The notes below the pieces were generated by a model, which had not been told where the DNA came from, did no database searches, and saw only the letters and a list, made by a program, of their open reading frames with translations. The translations under genes were made by a program, and so were the position numbers. A stretch of 64,000 nt of DNA from Mycocentrospora acerina (taxonomy: Eukaryota; Ascomycota; Dothideomycetes; Pleosporales), in the NCBI GenBank assembly GCA_022701365.1, contig JAKUHH010000150.1, positions 248,001-312,000 on the forward strand, in the 5' to 3' direction. This document shows, piece after piece, positions 43,960 through 55,714 of this stretch (within the stretch, counting starts at the first letter, position 1; each line of letters opens with the position of its first letter).

Positions 43960-45063
43960 ATGCCATACGCACCCGAGGTCGGCGATGACATCGCTACCCT
44001 CGACACGCCTTCAATGATCGTCGACCTCGACCTCATGGAAGCCAACATTGCCAAGCTCATGTCGCAGCTCCTCCCTACGGGTGTAAACATCCGCCCGCAC
44101 TCCAAGACTACCAAGTCTGCTATCCTGGCTAAAAAGCTGATCGCGGCTGGCGCAAGGGGGGCTTGCGTTGCAAAGCTTAGTGAGGCGGAGGTTATGTGGG
44201 AACGAGGACTCCAAGATATATTAATCACGTGTGAAATTATTGGGGCAGCCAAGGTGCAAAGACTCGTCGAGCTGTTTGAAAAGAACAAAGAGATTAGAAT
44301 TGTGGTTGATAGTGAAGAGGGAGCAAAAGCTATTGACGAGGCGCTAGAGAAGAGCGGAATTGAAGAGAGAATCATGACGTTGATCGATTTGGATGTTGGG
44401 TTGCACAGGACAGGTGTACAGCCGGGCGAGCCGGCGCTACTACTTGCGAGATATATCGCAGGACTTAACAATCTCAACTTAATTGGCGTACAAGGGTACG
44501 AAGGGCATTTGCAGCACGTTCATGGGCTGGACGAACGGAGACGATTGTGCTTGGAGTCTATGAAAATTCTCACAGATACGGTGAATACGTTGCGGAAAGA
44601 TGGTCACCAGATAGATGTGGTAACGACGGGAGGAACCGGTACAGCAGAGTTCTGCGTTACAGTTCCTGGGATTACGGAAGTTCAACCTGGTTCCTTCCTG
44701 TTCATGGATACGGATTATCGGGATGCGCTAGGGACGAAATACTCTAACAGCCTGACTATTTTGTCGACCGTCATCAGCAAGCAAGGCCCAACCCAGGTTA
44801 CTATTGACGCAGGGTTGAAATCGCTTACAACGGATAGTGGGTTGGCAGAGTGCAAGACTTTGGGGTATACGTATGGGGTCCTGGGTGATGAACATGGATC
44901 ACTTGCTTGGACAGACGGGCCAGGTTTGAAGATTGGTGACCATGTTGAAATGATTCCAAGCCATATCGACCCAACCATCAATTTGCATGAAGTCTACTAT
45001 GCGCATCGGAAGGGTGTCATCAAGGAAATTTGGCCGGTGGATGCGCGCGGAAGGGTGCATTGA
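43960..45063 (+). CDS. D-threonine aldolase-like PLP enzyme (D-serine dehydratase-like fold)
   Basis: Single exon, 367 aa, from the first ATG of the frame. It has the alanine-racemase-type N-terminal barrel: DTPSMIVDLDLMEANI, then IRPHSKTTKS, whose first Lys (residue 49) is the expected PLP lysine. LIDLDVGLHRTGV, GYEGHLQ and VVTTGGTGTA (phosphate-binding loop) follow. The C-terminal domain has DEHG and SHIDPTINLHEVYY. Family knowledge: D-serine dehydratases bind their metal through His and Cys, while D-threonine aldolases use His and Asp. The HID here (His 335, Asp 337) favours D-threonine aldolase, which splits D-threonine to glycine and acetaldehyde. Exact substrate is inference. The gene lies beside the dead GH16 gene without obvious functional link. 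Confidence 0.85.
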   Translation: MPYAPEVGDDIATLDTPSMIVDLDLMEANIAKLMSQLLPTGVNIRPHSKTTKSAILAKKLIAAGARGACVAKLSEAEVMWERGLQDILITCEIIGAAKVQRLVELFEKNKEIRIVVDSEEGAKAIDEALEKSGIEERIMTLIDLDVGLHRTGVQPGEPALLLARYIAGLNNLNLIGVQGYEGHLQHVHGLDERRRLCLESMKILTDTVNTLRKDGHQIDVVTTGGTGTAEFCVTVPGITEVQPGSFLFMDTDYRDALGTKYSNSLTILSTVISKQGPTQVTIDAGLKSLTTDSGLAECKTLGYTYGVLGDEHGSLAWTDGPGLKIGDHVEMIPSHIDPTINLHEVYYAHRKGVIKEIWPVDARGRVH

Positions 45064-45325
45064 TGGACTAATCATCCCAAACTATGGTATACCAGACTCC
45101 GAGTTCCCCATCCCCCCAAAAAACCGTGAACTAATTGCGCCTTCAAATTAACAGATAACTTCGTTTCTTCATAGAACTTCAAGCCTTGCGAAGGTCGTAC
45201 AAGTAGTCTAATCGATGCATACTCGCCAAACTCTGTTTAGGTCCTCTCTTTTTTTTTTGGAACTTTTGCACCGGCCTGAACACTCTCTCAGCTCAACCCC
45301 CCAACTCTAATCGCCGATTGTGCGT

Positions 45326-46306
45326 CTACCACCCTACCTCTACTAACCTTATTTCGTGCTTCTCTTCTGCCCCCACGCAACCCCTTCCCAGCAGCACGGA
45401 ATTTCTCCTCTCCACCCTGTCTGTACACCCTTGCTCTTCCTCTTCACCCCCTTCCTCTAGCCCATCTAGCTCCTCTAGAATTGCGCGCATCCTCAATTCG
45501 TTTCTTGCAAACACAACCTGTCCCGCCAGAAACAATAGCCCTCTCTTACACAAAACGTCCTTCTCAACTACAAAGTTGAAATAGCTATCCGGAAACATAA
45601 AACTAACCGGCACATCCCTAAATGGCATGTCCACTAGCGCAGTATTGAATCTTGGATCTGCGTCCGCAGCGTGGAAACCAGTCAAGAGTTTTTTTACGTC
45701 AAAACAATCTTCCTCATCCTCTTCTTCTTCTCGCTCGTCGTCATGCTCATCTTCTGTGGTGATATTTACGCCCCTCTCTACCATGTACGGTTGTACGTCG
45801 GCGACAAACTTGACGCTGAAGATTGTATTCCGCACAGAACTTAAAACATGTCCAATGTTGGATGCGTAGCGCTCTGCGCCTGTACAAACAGGACGCCATC
45901 CGCAGCCAGAGGGCTGGGGCAAGGTTTTTAGTACGGAGGGATAGTACAGGAGGTCTACTTGGAGATGGCGGACAAGAGAGAGATCGGGGAGTTGAAGGGG
46001 AGGCTCAAAGGCCCCTGAGCCTTGCTCTTCTTCTTCTCCGTCCTCCTCTTGTTGGTGTTGCTGCTCCTTGGCGGTTTGTGTAGGGGGAATAGAAGACAAG
46101 TAGAAGGTGTTTCTCCCAAAGAAAACGGTGCGGGCTTCGTCGTTTATTTTGCGAGACACACGCAAGATGGATGTGCTGAGATAATACTTTGCAGTGCGGC
46201 GGGCGGTCGGGCCTTTTAGTGGAGAAGAGGCGACAAGGAGGTGCGTGTAGATTCTGAATCGGATATCTGGGGGGAGAGATTCGAAGGAGGATTTCGTAGA
46301 CGGCAT
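45326..46306 (-). CDS. F-box/2EXR-like protein
   Basis: Single exon, 326 aa, from the ATG at 46306. The start FESLPPDIRFRIYTHLL is the short helical motif shared by many fungal F-box-like or 2EXR-domain proteins. SILRVSRKINDEARTVFFGRNTF follows, with the typical pattern of the next repeat. Two acidic Glu-rich stretches occur at about residues 85-100 and 190-205. No leucine-rich repeats or other catalytic domain are seen. Such proteins are numerous in Pezizomycotina and mostly uncharacterised; some act as substrate receptors of SCF ubiquitin ligases. Whether this one binds Skp1 cannot be told. It converges on the aldolase-like gene, with only 262 bp between stops. Confidence 0.75.
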   Translation of the reverse strand: MPSTKSSFESLPPDIRFRIYTHLLVASSPLKGPTARRTAKYYLSTSILRVSRKINDEARTVFFGRNTFYLSSIPPTQTAKEQQHQQEEDGEEEEQGSGAFEPPLQLPDLSLVRHLQVDLLYYPSVLKTLPQPSGCGWRPVCTGAERYASNIGHVLSSVRNTIFSVKFVADVQPYMVERGVNITTEDEHDDEREEEEDEEDCFDVKKLLTGFHAADADPRFNTALVDMPFRDVPVSFMFPDSYFNFVVEKDVLCKRGLLFLAGQVVFARNELRMRAILEELDGLEEGGEEEEQGCTDRVERRNSVLLGRGCVGAEEKHEIRLVEVGW

Positions 46307-48756
46307 TGTTGCGGCAGGTTTGTTGCTTTGGAAATAATGACGATTTGGGCTGCGTGAGGGGAATTGGTTTTTAGGGAATTCAGATAGTGCGAGGTTGAGA
46401 GGGTGGGGTGGGTGGAGGGTCCGAAATAGGAATTACATGTACATGGACGTAGTAGTATCGTCTCCTCGAAAAGCAATCAAGTCTCCGCAAGTAGTCGAAA
46501 CACGTTACAAACCGAAAGCCACAACCTGCGACCTTGCATCGCCCTTTGTATCGCCAAAAACCTTGGTGTCATTTCCTATTTCCCGCCGCAAAGCCCAGAC
46601 AGAGCCGCAAGCATACCCACAGTACCACCGCCTTGCATCACTTGCATCCGCCGAGGCCTCACCGCAATAAGCGCACGCCATACATACCTACCCCTTCCTT
46701 CCATTCCCACTCGCCACCCCTTCCCTATTCTCCCTGCGGCGAACGAAACTAGCGCCGCGTGTAGAAGGCTGGCCTTAACTCGCGGGCGCCGAATAAAACA
46801 CTCGCCTGAATGCTTCCTGCGTGAGACATGTCCTATTAGCGCGTGACGGAGTGTGTCCGAGAGCTGTCAGGCGTTTGTAGAAGCTTTCTCGAAGTACGCT
46901 AGAAGAGAGTTGGGGAGGACAACAGCCGTGTGAGGGGGATGTTGGAATGTGTCGGGGCGAAACGAAGCGAAACGACGATCTGATGTATGACGCTGAGTCG
47001 ATGGATATGTGGTAGAGGCTCTTGGCCTTGGTGTGAGCGGAACGAACGGAATAGGGTAAGGATTGTCATTGGCCGGTTACTTTAGGTGATGCTTGGAAAT
47101 GAAGAAGGTAGACAGGCATCGGAAGGCTCACGGAATCAAATTGTTCTATCGTTCCTCTATTCTTAGTAGAGCTCTACTCCATCCTCAACATTCAAAACTT
47201 GACACCATATCCAATTTTCTATTACCCTCTCTCCCCATTCTCAGATACTTTCCCCTTTGCAAATGCGATCCTCCCATCCCATTTCCGTTCCGCACGCGCC
47301 GCATCCAACTAACAAGCTCTTGATTCGCACATACACCCCCACATCGCCGTTTCCCTGTGCTCAAACCTTCTTTACCGCTAAAACACGGGAAAGCACGTGG
47401 CCAAGAGGGTTTAGCTACTGTTAGATGTTCTTTGTTCCATCTTGATTCCTAGCCGGGACGCAGATTATGGCCGAGGATGATAGATGTGATCGGGATGAAA
47501 GCCCGAACACGGATGCCTGTCTTCCTAACTGGAGTAACCCGACTACGAAACAGAAAACGGCCAGATTGTTCTGGTACCTGACCTAGGCTTTTCCTGACTC
47601 AAGGTTGTAGGATAAGACTAAACTGCACATAAGCGACATTTTCCATATATCTATATACATACATGCATGCCTAGTGTTTCTCCAAAAAAATCACACCACC
47701 AAGCCGTTCATACTTCCTCCCCCTCCCCTTCATCGTCATCCTCCCAACCAACCCCCCTGTGAAGATCCCGAAAATTTGAAAATCAACGTATTTGTATTCA
47801 GCATCTCCCCGGGAAAACCACGGCTCCTCTCTATTTTTCCTTTCCAAAAATTGTCTCGCGCAGTACACTCGGCCCGTAACCTATTAGAACACAACCAGCG
47901 CGAACGAATCGTATTCATATAAAAGTCCCGGACCCAACTCCGACGCATCTGCATCTTGCCAGGCCATTACCGCACTATACCACATGCATGCATGATCGGG
48001 AATCGCCCTTTCCTTTACATTCCATTACCCTATATATGCATTTGCACTTCGCTTCACCTTGCTAATCCGCTCCTTCGGTTGGCATCCGGACAACGGTCCG
48101 ATCCGATATCACCCCATTGTGTACAGGGTACTTTACCGCTGATAGGAAATGGGATCCGCAGTCAGATATTTCACCGAAGTTTTTTTTGGCTTGCGTCGTA
48201 GGATCGCTCAAGACCATGTCGTGTGGCTGGAGTGGCACAAAGGGAAGGCGTGCCGGACTGTCCTGTGCACGCCGTGCACTACGACTAAGCACGACCGTTG
48301 CAAAGTCCGCTCCACACTTTTCAGTGGGCTTTTCATACATGGTTGGGAAGGTGGACGGGAGTGATAGTTCGGCGAGCAAAGGAAGCTTGCTGTGCCACAA
48401 TATGAAATGTAGAATTGGGTGACGCTTAGAGAGGAGATGGTTTGGACGAGAATTTGTCCGGGAGGATTAGTGGCTGGCTTACGGAATATGACCCAGCATA
48501 GTCTATTCGTGGGGTGTATCCTGATACAGAATCTGTGTCCGGTTTGAAGTGATTGCTACAGTAAAAAAATTTACTTTAGTATTGCAAACTTTTTTGTCAA
48601 CACCCACTACATACCGAATCTGATTATTCTGTTTCTTTGTTATTTCGTAGTGTCATAAGTCATTCCTTAGCCTTTATAAAACCCAATATAGAAGCAGCCA
48701 CAGCCGAATGAACAATATAAACGGATTAACAAGAATATTAGTAATTTGTTTTTTCA
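46307..48756. other. intergenic, no supported gene
   Basis: A minus-strand frame of 93 codons from an ATG at 48340 to 48062 has natural-looking sequence (QPHDMVLSDPTTQAKKNFGE) but no domain and no partner exons that I can define. The rest shows only shadows. Confidence 0.4.
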
Positions 48757-50713
48757 TTATTCACCTCTTCGCTCCCGTCTACTCGACCTCCTTCGTGTGT
48801 GAACAGGAGAACCGTCGCCTTCAGATCCAGATTCGGTGAAGTAATCATATTCTTCTTCCTTGACAATCCTACGCCTATGATGAGGACGACGGTCATCTCT
48901 ATTGTGGTGACTATCGCGGTGGCTATCACTATCATAGTGCTTGTCTCGGTTGTCGCCGTCGCGAGATTTCCCACGGAACCGGTCAATCACACTACGACTT
49001 CGAGCACGGAGTCCGTTGTCCTTTCTGTGGTCGCGGTCATGGGTGTGCGATCGGGAGCGGGATCGTGAATTTGACCGAGAGCGGTTACCATCTCGTCCCC
49101 TGCTTAATATGTTAACACATGTCAACCACTGCGAAGCCACGTTTTATATTCATTCGGCAAATGTGTCATAAGCCGGGTTTTACTTACTCTTCTCCTTTAT
49201 CCGCGAGTGATCGCCCCCCGAGAGCACCCGCAGCAGCACCTACGATGGTTGTTAGCCTGCTACGTCCACCAACAGCCCTGCCTGCAAATCCGCCCGCCAA
49301 CGCACCGCCCACCGTAGCTGCCAGGCTCTTCTTGCGCAAGTCCATGTCATCAAATCTTCCACGAATGTCAGCCATGCGTGAATCCTCGTGATGATGGGAC
49401 CTGTGAGAAGAGCGAGAATCAGCAGACCTTGCCCTACGCCCATGATCGGAGCGGTGCTTGGTGCTATTGCCACGGCGGCTAGGTGGTTGATTGTATTGGG
49501 AGATCTGTTGACTGGGTGGTTCAGGAGTATAGACAGGATATGGCTGATTATATCCTGGTACAAGAGAAGGTTGAGAATTCGACCGCTGACGATGGAAAGG
49601 TGGTGGTGAAGCGTAGACGTTACTGTGTCCTTGATATTTGGTGTTACCTGAAGCGTAGTCGGCAGGGTTATAGGGAGCGTAGCTTGATTTGGACCCAATT
49701 GGTGGAGGAGGAATAGAACCGTCTGGCATTACTGCCGGTGACGGGTAGTATCCAGGACCTGGAGTATATCGCAATGCGGAACCAGATCGAGGTTGCTGTC
49801 TAGGTATAGAGTTTGCATGTTGTATTTCTTCAAAACGGTGTGCAGCTTCAGTGCCATATGCAATTGTAGGCGAAGAGATAGCCGGTGTATACGTGGCACG
49901 TGTTTGTGCAACTGCTGGCTGGGGAAAGTTAGTGGCAGGTCGTTGGAGTAAGGTTGCAAGAGGCGGCTCGTAAGAAGGGGAGAAAACAACGGAAAGTGAT
50001 GTGCCCCGGGAAAGAGAATCAAACATTGATAACGGGAAACAAAAAGGATTTGACGGGTTGGACAGTATTTTGCTCGTCAACGTTGGCGGACACGATGTCC
50101 TCGGCATTGGAGGAGCGACCTTCCTTGGAATTGTTAAACTACAAGAACGAGAAAGATAATTTACCTGAGGAGGGTAGTCGTATGTAGGCTGCACTGACGA
50201 TGGGTGGTAGTGATCATCCCGCTCTTGTCTTTGGGAGTACTCTTGGGGACTGTACGATCTTTGCTCGGATTGTGGCGGGGGTGGGAAGTATGGCACTTGG
50301 CCATGCCCCTGCTCTGCATTTGCGGCCATATCGATGCGGTCGCTGGACTCTCTGTACGATTCAACGCTACGTTGATCCTGTCTCCCTTGACTCAGGCTCC
50401 TACTAAAACTCCTCTCGTCGCTTCTAGCCCGACGATTTCTTCCTCTGTTCGTCAGCTGTTCTCTGCCGTCCTCAATATCAGTGTCGTCGAAAGCGCTGTA
50501 GCCTGAATCAGCTGTCGAGGAGCTTCGGCCTTGTCGTGAATGTCTGATCTCGCCTCTGTGTTCCCTATCTTGACGGTCTTTGTGATCCTTACGGGTTTTC
50601 CTGATTTCTTTCTTCTCCTTGGGCGTAAAGAATCCTCCTGGAAGTTTTTCGAAGAAGCTGTCAGGAATCTGTTCGGCGCCGTAGCCGATTGCCTTGAGAG
50701 CCAAAACTGACAT
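48757..50713 (-). CDS. glycine-zipper protein with RS/RD-rich C-terminus
   Basis: Three minus-strand exons (50713-50165, 49918-49188, 49099-48757) give 540 aa. The N-terminus MSVLALKAIGYGAEQIPDSFFEKLPGG is followed by a basic/charged stretch and a long disordered part rich in Tyr, Pro, Ser and Gln. At about residues 390-425 lies SLAATVGGALAGGFAGRAVG plus TTIVGAAAGALGG, a glycine-zipper hairpin that may insert in membranes. The C-terminus is a run of RS, RD and HR dipeptides. Splicing of the 88-nt second intron is needed to add this tail; otherwise the protein stops at KGEE. The 246-nt first intron (GTAAAT donor, CTAAC branch site, CCAG acceptor) is in frame and stop-free. Such proteins are common in ascomycetes; the role is unknown. 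Confidence 0.75.
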
Positions 50714-51898
50714 TTTACAATGGGGCGCTTGCTAAAACCCCAGATGAGGTCAGACGGATGACGTAGGTCTGTTTGTGCGGGGTTATGATTGGAAGGCCAC
50801 AAGTTCCAGCCAGAGCTCGAAGAAGATCGATTGAGGGATAGCGTTTGTATGAAATGGTAGCGAGAAATATTGGCCTGGAGCGTCGGAGGGTAATGACAAG
50901 TAGTAAGTATCTGGAGATATGAGGTGTTGTTCAGAGAAGGGTGAGTGGTGTCTATTTTAGCTAGTACGCAAGGAGTACAGAGAGGAGTCAAGGTTATGTT
51001 GTAAGAAAATTGCTGTTGCGCGTGGGGCAAGAAGCAACGATATATGGTGGCAAGTACATTTCGAGTTCACGATATCCTATGTTATTGTTGATGGGCACAG
51101 GGCCATCTTTGCCAGGTGACGTCATTTGTTCCACCGCTCCGATCTAATTGGTAACATCATGCGATATAATCTGCATCACGCAGTACAAACTATCCTTGTG
51201 TAAAAGTAATTCAGTATATATACATACCTAGAAGATTATACATGTCAGTTACTGCTGTTACCCTGATTGCTACTCGATACTTCGATCTGTCGAGCTATGT
51301 GGATCGCGATGACGCAGGTGTTATTTAGACGTCATCAGAGGTGACCTCGTGGCCGTTTGCATAATCCTATCACTCATTATGGGGCTGTTTAGACATCTCC
51401 TTGATGTGCTGGCATGATCGCCGGATCTACGCGAAAAGCCACTTGGAAGCAAAGGAATATGCATGGTGACGAAATGCTCAAGAGGGGGTTGGGCTCACCG
51501 CTAAAGAATAATCCATCAATATCTCTTATCTAAGTACTTTGGATTACAGAGCAGTTTACTAAGCCTACCTCTCTATCTTTTATTTTCTTTCATTGTAAAA
51601 ACTAGGATGAAAGAATCACTTCTAGTGATCCTGATTTGTCAGAATATCCTGGTCGTGCAACTGTCATCTACATGTCGTTGCTTAGGGCAGATTACGACCT
51701 CATAGGGCGCTTCTCGTGATCCATATTCTGGAAAAAGGGACTTGTTTCACAACTTTGTATACAGTGTTTTAATTAGTTAGCCGCAATCTTTGTTGACTCA
51801 AGCTTTATTGTATCACAACTGGTTGAATATCATTTATGTCACAATATGTCAAATTCTGTTACCAAATCACACGCATTAGTTAATATTGTGCATGTTCC
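50714..51898. other. intergenic between two minus-strand genes
   Basis: Nothing is supported here beyond the expected promoter of the glycine-zipper gene and the 3' UTR of the PIPK gene. Confidence 0.5.
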
Positions 51899-53070
51899 CT
51901 ACACTTGTTCCGAAGCCCTAAGTGTCAGATTCCTTATTTTCCCAGAAGGTTGTCCCGCGCTGTCAGGTACCTCGACCATGTCTTCGACCATACCAAGAAA
52001 TCTCTGCCTGTATTCGTCGCTCGTCGTTGTGATGCTCATGGGTCCATGGTCTTTGCCCCACTTAAGCGCATTAAATAATTTGACCAGGCCAGTCAGGGTT
52101 TGTGCTTGAAATGCATCCTTTGCCCAGAAGAAGTCGAGGATGATAGCTCTATAGATCCACTTCCCGTCACGCGATTTGATACCTGTACGCCATGACGAGT
52201 CCCGTCCCGGTGGTAGAGGGACGTCCTCAATGTCAGCTGGATAGCGAATCATAAAAAGCGAGTAGTCTACAGCATTGTTCGTTTGAAGGATCTTCGAATC
52301 CCGAGAAAGCTGCGCAACGAGCTCTTCCTTTTGGTCAATTGTCACCCGAATTTTGTCAGGAAACTCATCAATGAGACGATCTTTTACACTCTCAGGCGCC
52401 AGTCGTCCGCCTGCGACATCGCGTTCTGGATAGAAGTAGTCGTTTGGTTTGAGATCATATGTTTCCCATTGCTCTTGTTGATTTTTGTTGCAGCTTGATT
52501 TTCCATAGAGGATGTTTTCCATGACGATATGATGATTGGGCGCAAGACCTAGAGCAGATCCAATTGCGGCTGTGGGGCAATAGAGAAGATCTGTGATACG
52601 GACAAGGAGTGAATCTCGATTGGACTCCATATGTTCGACATAAGGCTCGAGAAGCCGTTGACGGAAGAAAGTTTGCTCAAATTTTCGAGGCAAGGATTTG
52701 ATGAGGTATTTCGAATTTGGTGTTGTGAAGAATGTCTGCAACTAATTAGCATTGTTCTGTTTGGAGGATTGTGATGACTTACTGAGCCAGAATAACCCAA
52801 ATCTCCAGCTGCGACCAGGTCTGTTCGTTTGCCCTGACTAGAACTTCGGAAGCTCTCTGTGTACTCCTCCTCTTCTATCTTCCATGCTTCGTTCCTCAAA
52901 TTCTTGAAGAGCGCAGCGCGGTACCTGGTAAGCTGGAGCTGGAAGAATGTAAAGAAGGCCAGGACACGCGCGAATATTCCAGGACGCGTGTCTGCTTCGT
53001 TTCCCGTTGGTTTGGCCTTAAAGATTGCGCGCAAAATGGAGGCACTAACCAGGCGCTGTCGGTAACCCAT
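51899..53070 (-). CDS. small phosphatidylinositol-phosphate kinase (PIPK) domain protein
   Basis: Two minus-strand exons, 53070-52783 and 52735-51899, give 374 aa; an in-frame TGA at 53182 and a non-ATG frame start leave the ATG at 53070 as the best start. The 47-nt intron joins DLGYSGS to TFFTTPNSKYLIKSLPRKFE, recreating the glycine-rich loop and ATP-binding Lys of PIP kinases. Later motifs are HIVMENIL, VDYSLFMIRYP (the DYSL element) and YRAIILDFFWAKDA (counterpart of the IID metal-binding motif, with Leu-Asp). It is much shorter than Mss4-type PIP5Ks and lacks other domains; ascomycetes often carry such short forms. It may phosphorylate phosphoinositides at membranes, but activity and site preference are inference. 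Confidence 0.82.
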
Positions 53071-54724
53071 GTTGAACGGCAAGATTGACCCGAGGATATT
53101 ACAGGAAGAGGTTGTGAATGAAAACGAGCCACGCCTTAGGGACTGAACCAAAACAATCACCGCGTACAAACCGGATATGACGTCAGGCTCCGCGGCTGCT
53201 AGAAGTGGACCCGCTATCGCGCTTCACGTGTCTCAGAGTCACTCATTTCAATCAGATATCATTCATAAACTTTACTGTGTGTTGTTGCCTTGGCCTGGGA
53301 AATGAATGCTGTGATGACATTTATTGATGACATGCAGCTAACTGTCAACCAACTGCAATACAAATGCAACGTCCCGCCTTAAACTTTACTGTACGGAAAG
53401 CGCGCATTTTCCCCAGATCTATATCTCGAACGGATTGGCGCCTGATTCAATTATATGCTCAGCAAAACAATGTTCGTAGGCCGAATATACGTCTCTCCAA
53501 GTCGTGTTCTCCGACTGACCATGCGGAGTACAACCCTCTAAATTATCGGCTGCGACCCAGCCTCGATTCCGATCCAGGAGTAGTGGCGTGAGATCGAGCC
53601 AGACAATCTTCAATTTATAGTTTTGGTTTATTAATCTACGGAGGACTGCCTGGACTTGACGCAGAAAATGAAACGTGTTGAGAACCCCGTTTCCTGAATT
53701 GCGACGCATTAGCCTCTACAGAATTGAGGTTATTATTTTTTTGATATTGAGCTTATTCTCGATATTCATCATTCCCACTCTCGTATCATACTAATACACA
53801 ATATTCCTCAATCTCAAACTCAAACTCAAACTCAAATCTCCTTCCTCAATACCCTTAGATAAGGGCGCGACCCTCTAGTAAGTATACATATGTAGTGCTT
53901 ACTAGTAATCTCCTTCTCTTGCTATTCAATTGGTCTGGCAGTACTGCAGAAATGGTGTCTGCAGTGTTCTCGCTACACCATGCTGAGCCAAAATGGGATA
54001 CATCTCCGAGGAAGGCGTTCAATACTTCCCGCCGAGTGCAAATCTCCCGAGAGGCGGGATGGGCCGCATTTCAATTGCATATATCACAATGGCGGAAGGT
54101 CTGCGTAGGCATGCCACGGTTCGTCTGGCCGTTAGGAAGTACCACCAGGACTGAAGGACCGTAAGGAGAATCTCTACAGGATCAGCTATAAATGTGATTT
54201 GTGCACATGGTTCCCTTGCAATCATCTCAACAGCCTCTAAATATTTGGCTTGTAGGGCTCTACTCTGCATTTGGCTTCAAGTTCTCGAACTGCGTTTCAG
54301 TTCCAGCCATGGCAGAATTGGATTTGGTCTTAACACCGGGATGTTTCTAGTATTTTGGAGCGAACCGCTCTTGATAACCCAATTGAAGTCTTTATTCATA
54401 CACTTCTAGTAACGCTACACAAGATTCAGGGTCGTAAGCACTTGAGTCTCAAAATAGAAAATTACGAGCCCTGCAGCTCGTAGTGACATTTATAAATTGA
54501 CATTGAGCTTCTGTGGGCCCAATGTATAGTTCAGCGTTCATTCATAAGCCGCACTGGCTGTTTGACCCGCATCTCAACGTTAATACCACTCCGTACAAAC
54601 CGGCGTCAGAGCACCTAGGAGAACTTATATCATCCAGCAACTTCTTTACATTCATCTATCATCAAATTTTGTAACTTGAATCCTCTATTTCCATAAATCA
54701 AATAATATATGAACCAAAGAAGCA
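53071..54724. other. AT-rich gap with two orphan minus-strand frames
   Basis: Two frames beginning with ATG look coding by composition but match nothing: minus 53709-53419 (96 aa, contains LRQVQAVLRRLINQNYKLKI and VWLDLTPLLLDRNRGW) and minus 54270-54019 (83 aa, contains QITFIADPVEILLTVLQSWW). A CTCAAA hexamer run sits at 53813-53836. They may be remnants of one decayed gene. Confidence 0.35.
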
Positions 54725-55714
54725 ATGTCGACCGCAGATATTCAAAAACTGCCCGTTGAGGAGGCCACTCCCGCAATCCCCGATTATCTTACAGACCCCG
54801 ACGCTGTGCTCAAGGATGAGAACGTCAGCTGGAGATATGGCAGAGCTCCAGACTACTCCAAGACACGCAAAATCTTTGAAGAGAGTGTGTCTTCTCCATG
54901 ATTCCACCCCCTGCCTCCGCTAATACCCCCAGCCAAACAAATGTCCCATTCCGCCACTTCCCTGCCCCAACTCGTTGAGAACCTCGTCAAAAACTGGGAA
55001 GTAGAGGCTTCCTTCAAGCCCAACCTCTCCGAATGGCGTACCGTCGACCAAGCCGCTTACTCTTTCGCTATCAACAGCTCCCCATCCCAAGATGCGCAGC
55101 ACATGCTCAAAGTTGGGACCTACAACGCTATTATTGCGCCAAACGAGTACTACTCTCCAGACTACTCTGACTTTTCGTCTTCCCACAAGACGTTCAAACG
55201 CATGATGCCTAACTTTGCCTGGGAGGTCCTGGAAGTATACTCTGGGCCGCCGGTCGTTGCATTTCGCTGGCGGCACTGGGGGACGATGAAGAATGACTAC
55301 GTGGGTATCAATGATAAAGGAGAGAAGGTTCGCGCCAAGGCACACGGAGGTGCGATTGATATACAGGGCGTGACTGTTGCCAATGTGAATGAGAAAGTGC
55401 AGCTACAAGCTGTGCGAACGTGGTTTGACCCCATGGAGATGTTCAGACAGATCGCGCCAAATAGGGATGTAGAGAAGGAAAAAGTGCCAAAGGATGTCGC
55501 GCCGGCGGACGTCATCGAGGATGCAAAGGTAGAAGCGGGCGTTGAGGTGGTACCTAAGGAGCAGATGTTACCTGATGGAACAACCGATGCGGATGGTTTG
55601 GCTAGGGCACAGGTTGCGGGCTGTCCATTTGTCATGGCGGGAAAGAAGGGAGAGAGTGAAAAGGACGACGGTGCGAAGAAGTTGCCAGTTGGGCATCCGG
55701 CAGTAGAGGAATAG
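54725..55714 (+). CDS. pathogen-related protein, SnoaL-like (NTF2-fold) family
   Basis: Two exons, 54725-54884 and 54933-55714, give 313 aa. The 48-nt intron has a GTGTGT donor, a GCTAAT branch-like site and a CCCAG acceptor; the join gives TRKIFEET/KQMSHSA, continuing to SLPQLVENLVKNWEVEASFK. The body shows QAAYSFAINSSP, GTYNAIIAPNEYYSPDYSDFSSSHKTF, FAWEVLEVYSGPPVVAFRWRHWG and AVRTWFDPMEMFRQ, the pattern of fungal and plant proteins labelled pathogen-related, with an NTF2/SnoaL-like fold. No signal peptide is present. The C-terminal 80 residues are low-complexity, with CPFV near the end. Ligand or enzymatic role is unknown; the label comes from plant defence-induced relatives and does not imply virulence. 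Confidence 0.85.

Noticed and set aside
48062..48400. 112-codon minus-strand frame
   Set aside because: It begins with TTG; from the first ATG (48340) only 93 residues remain, with no family match and no supporting introns. Natural-looking but unproven.
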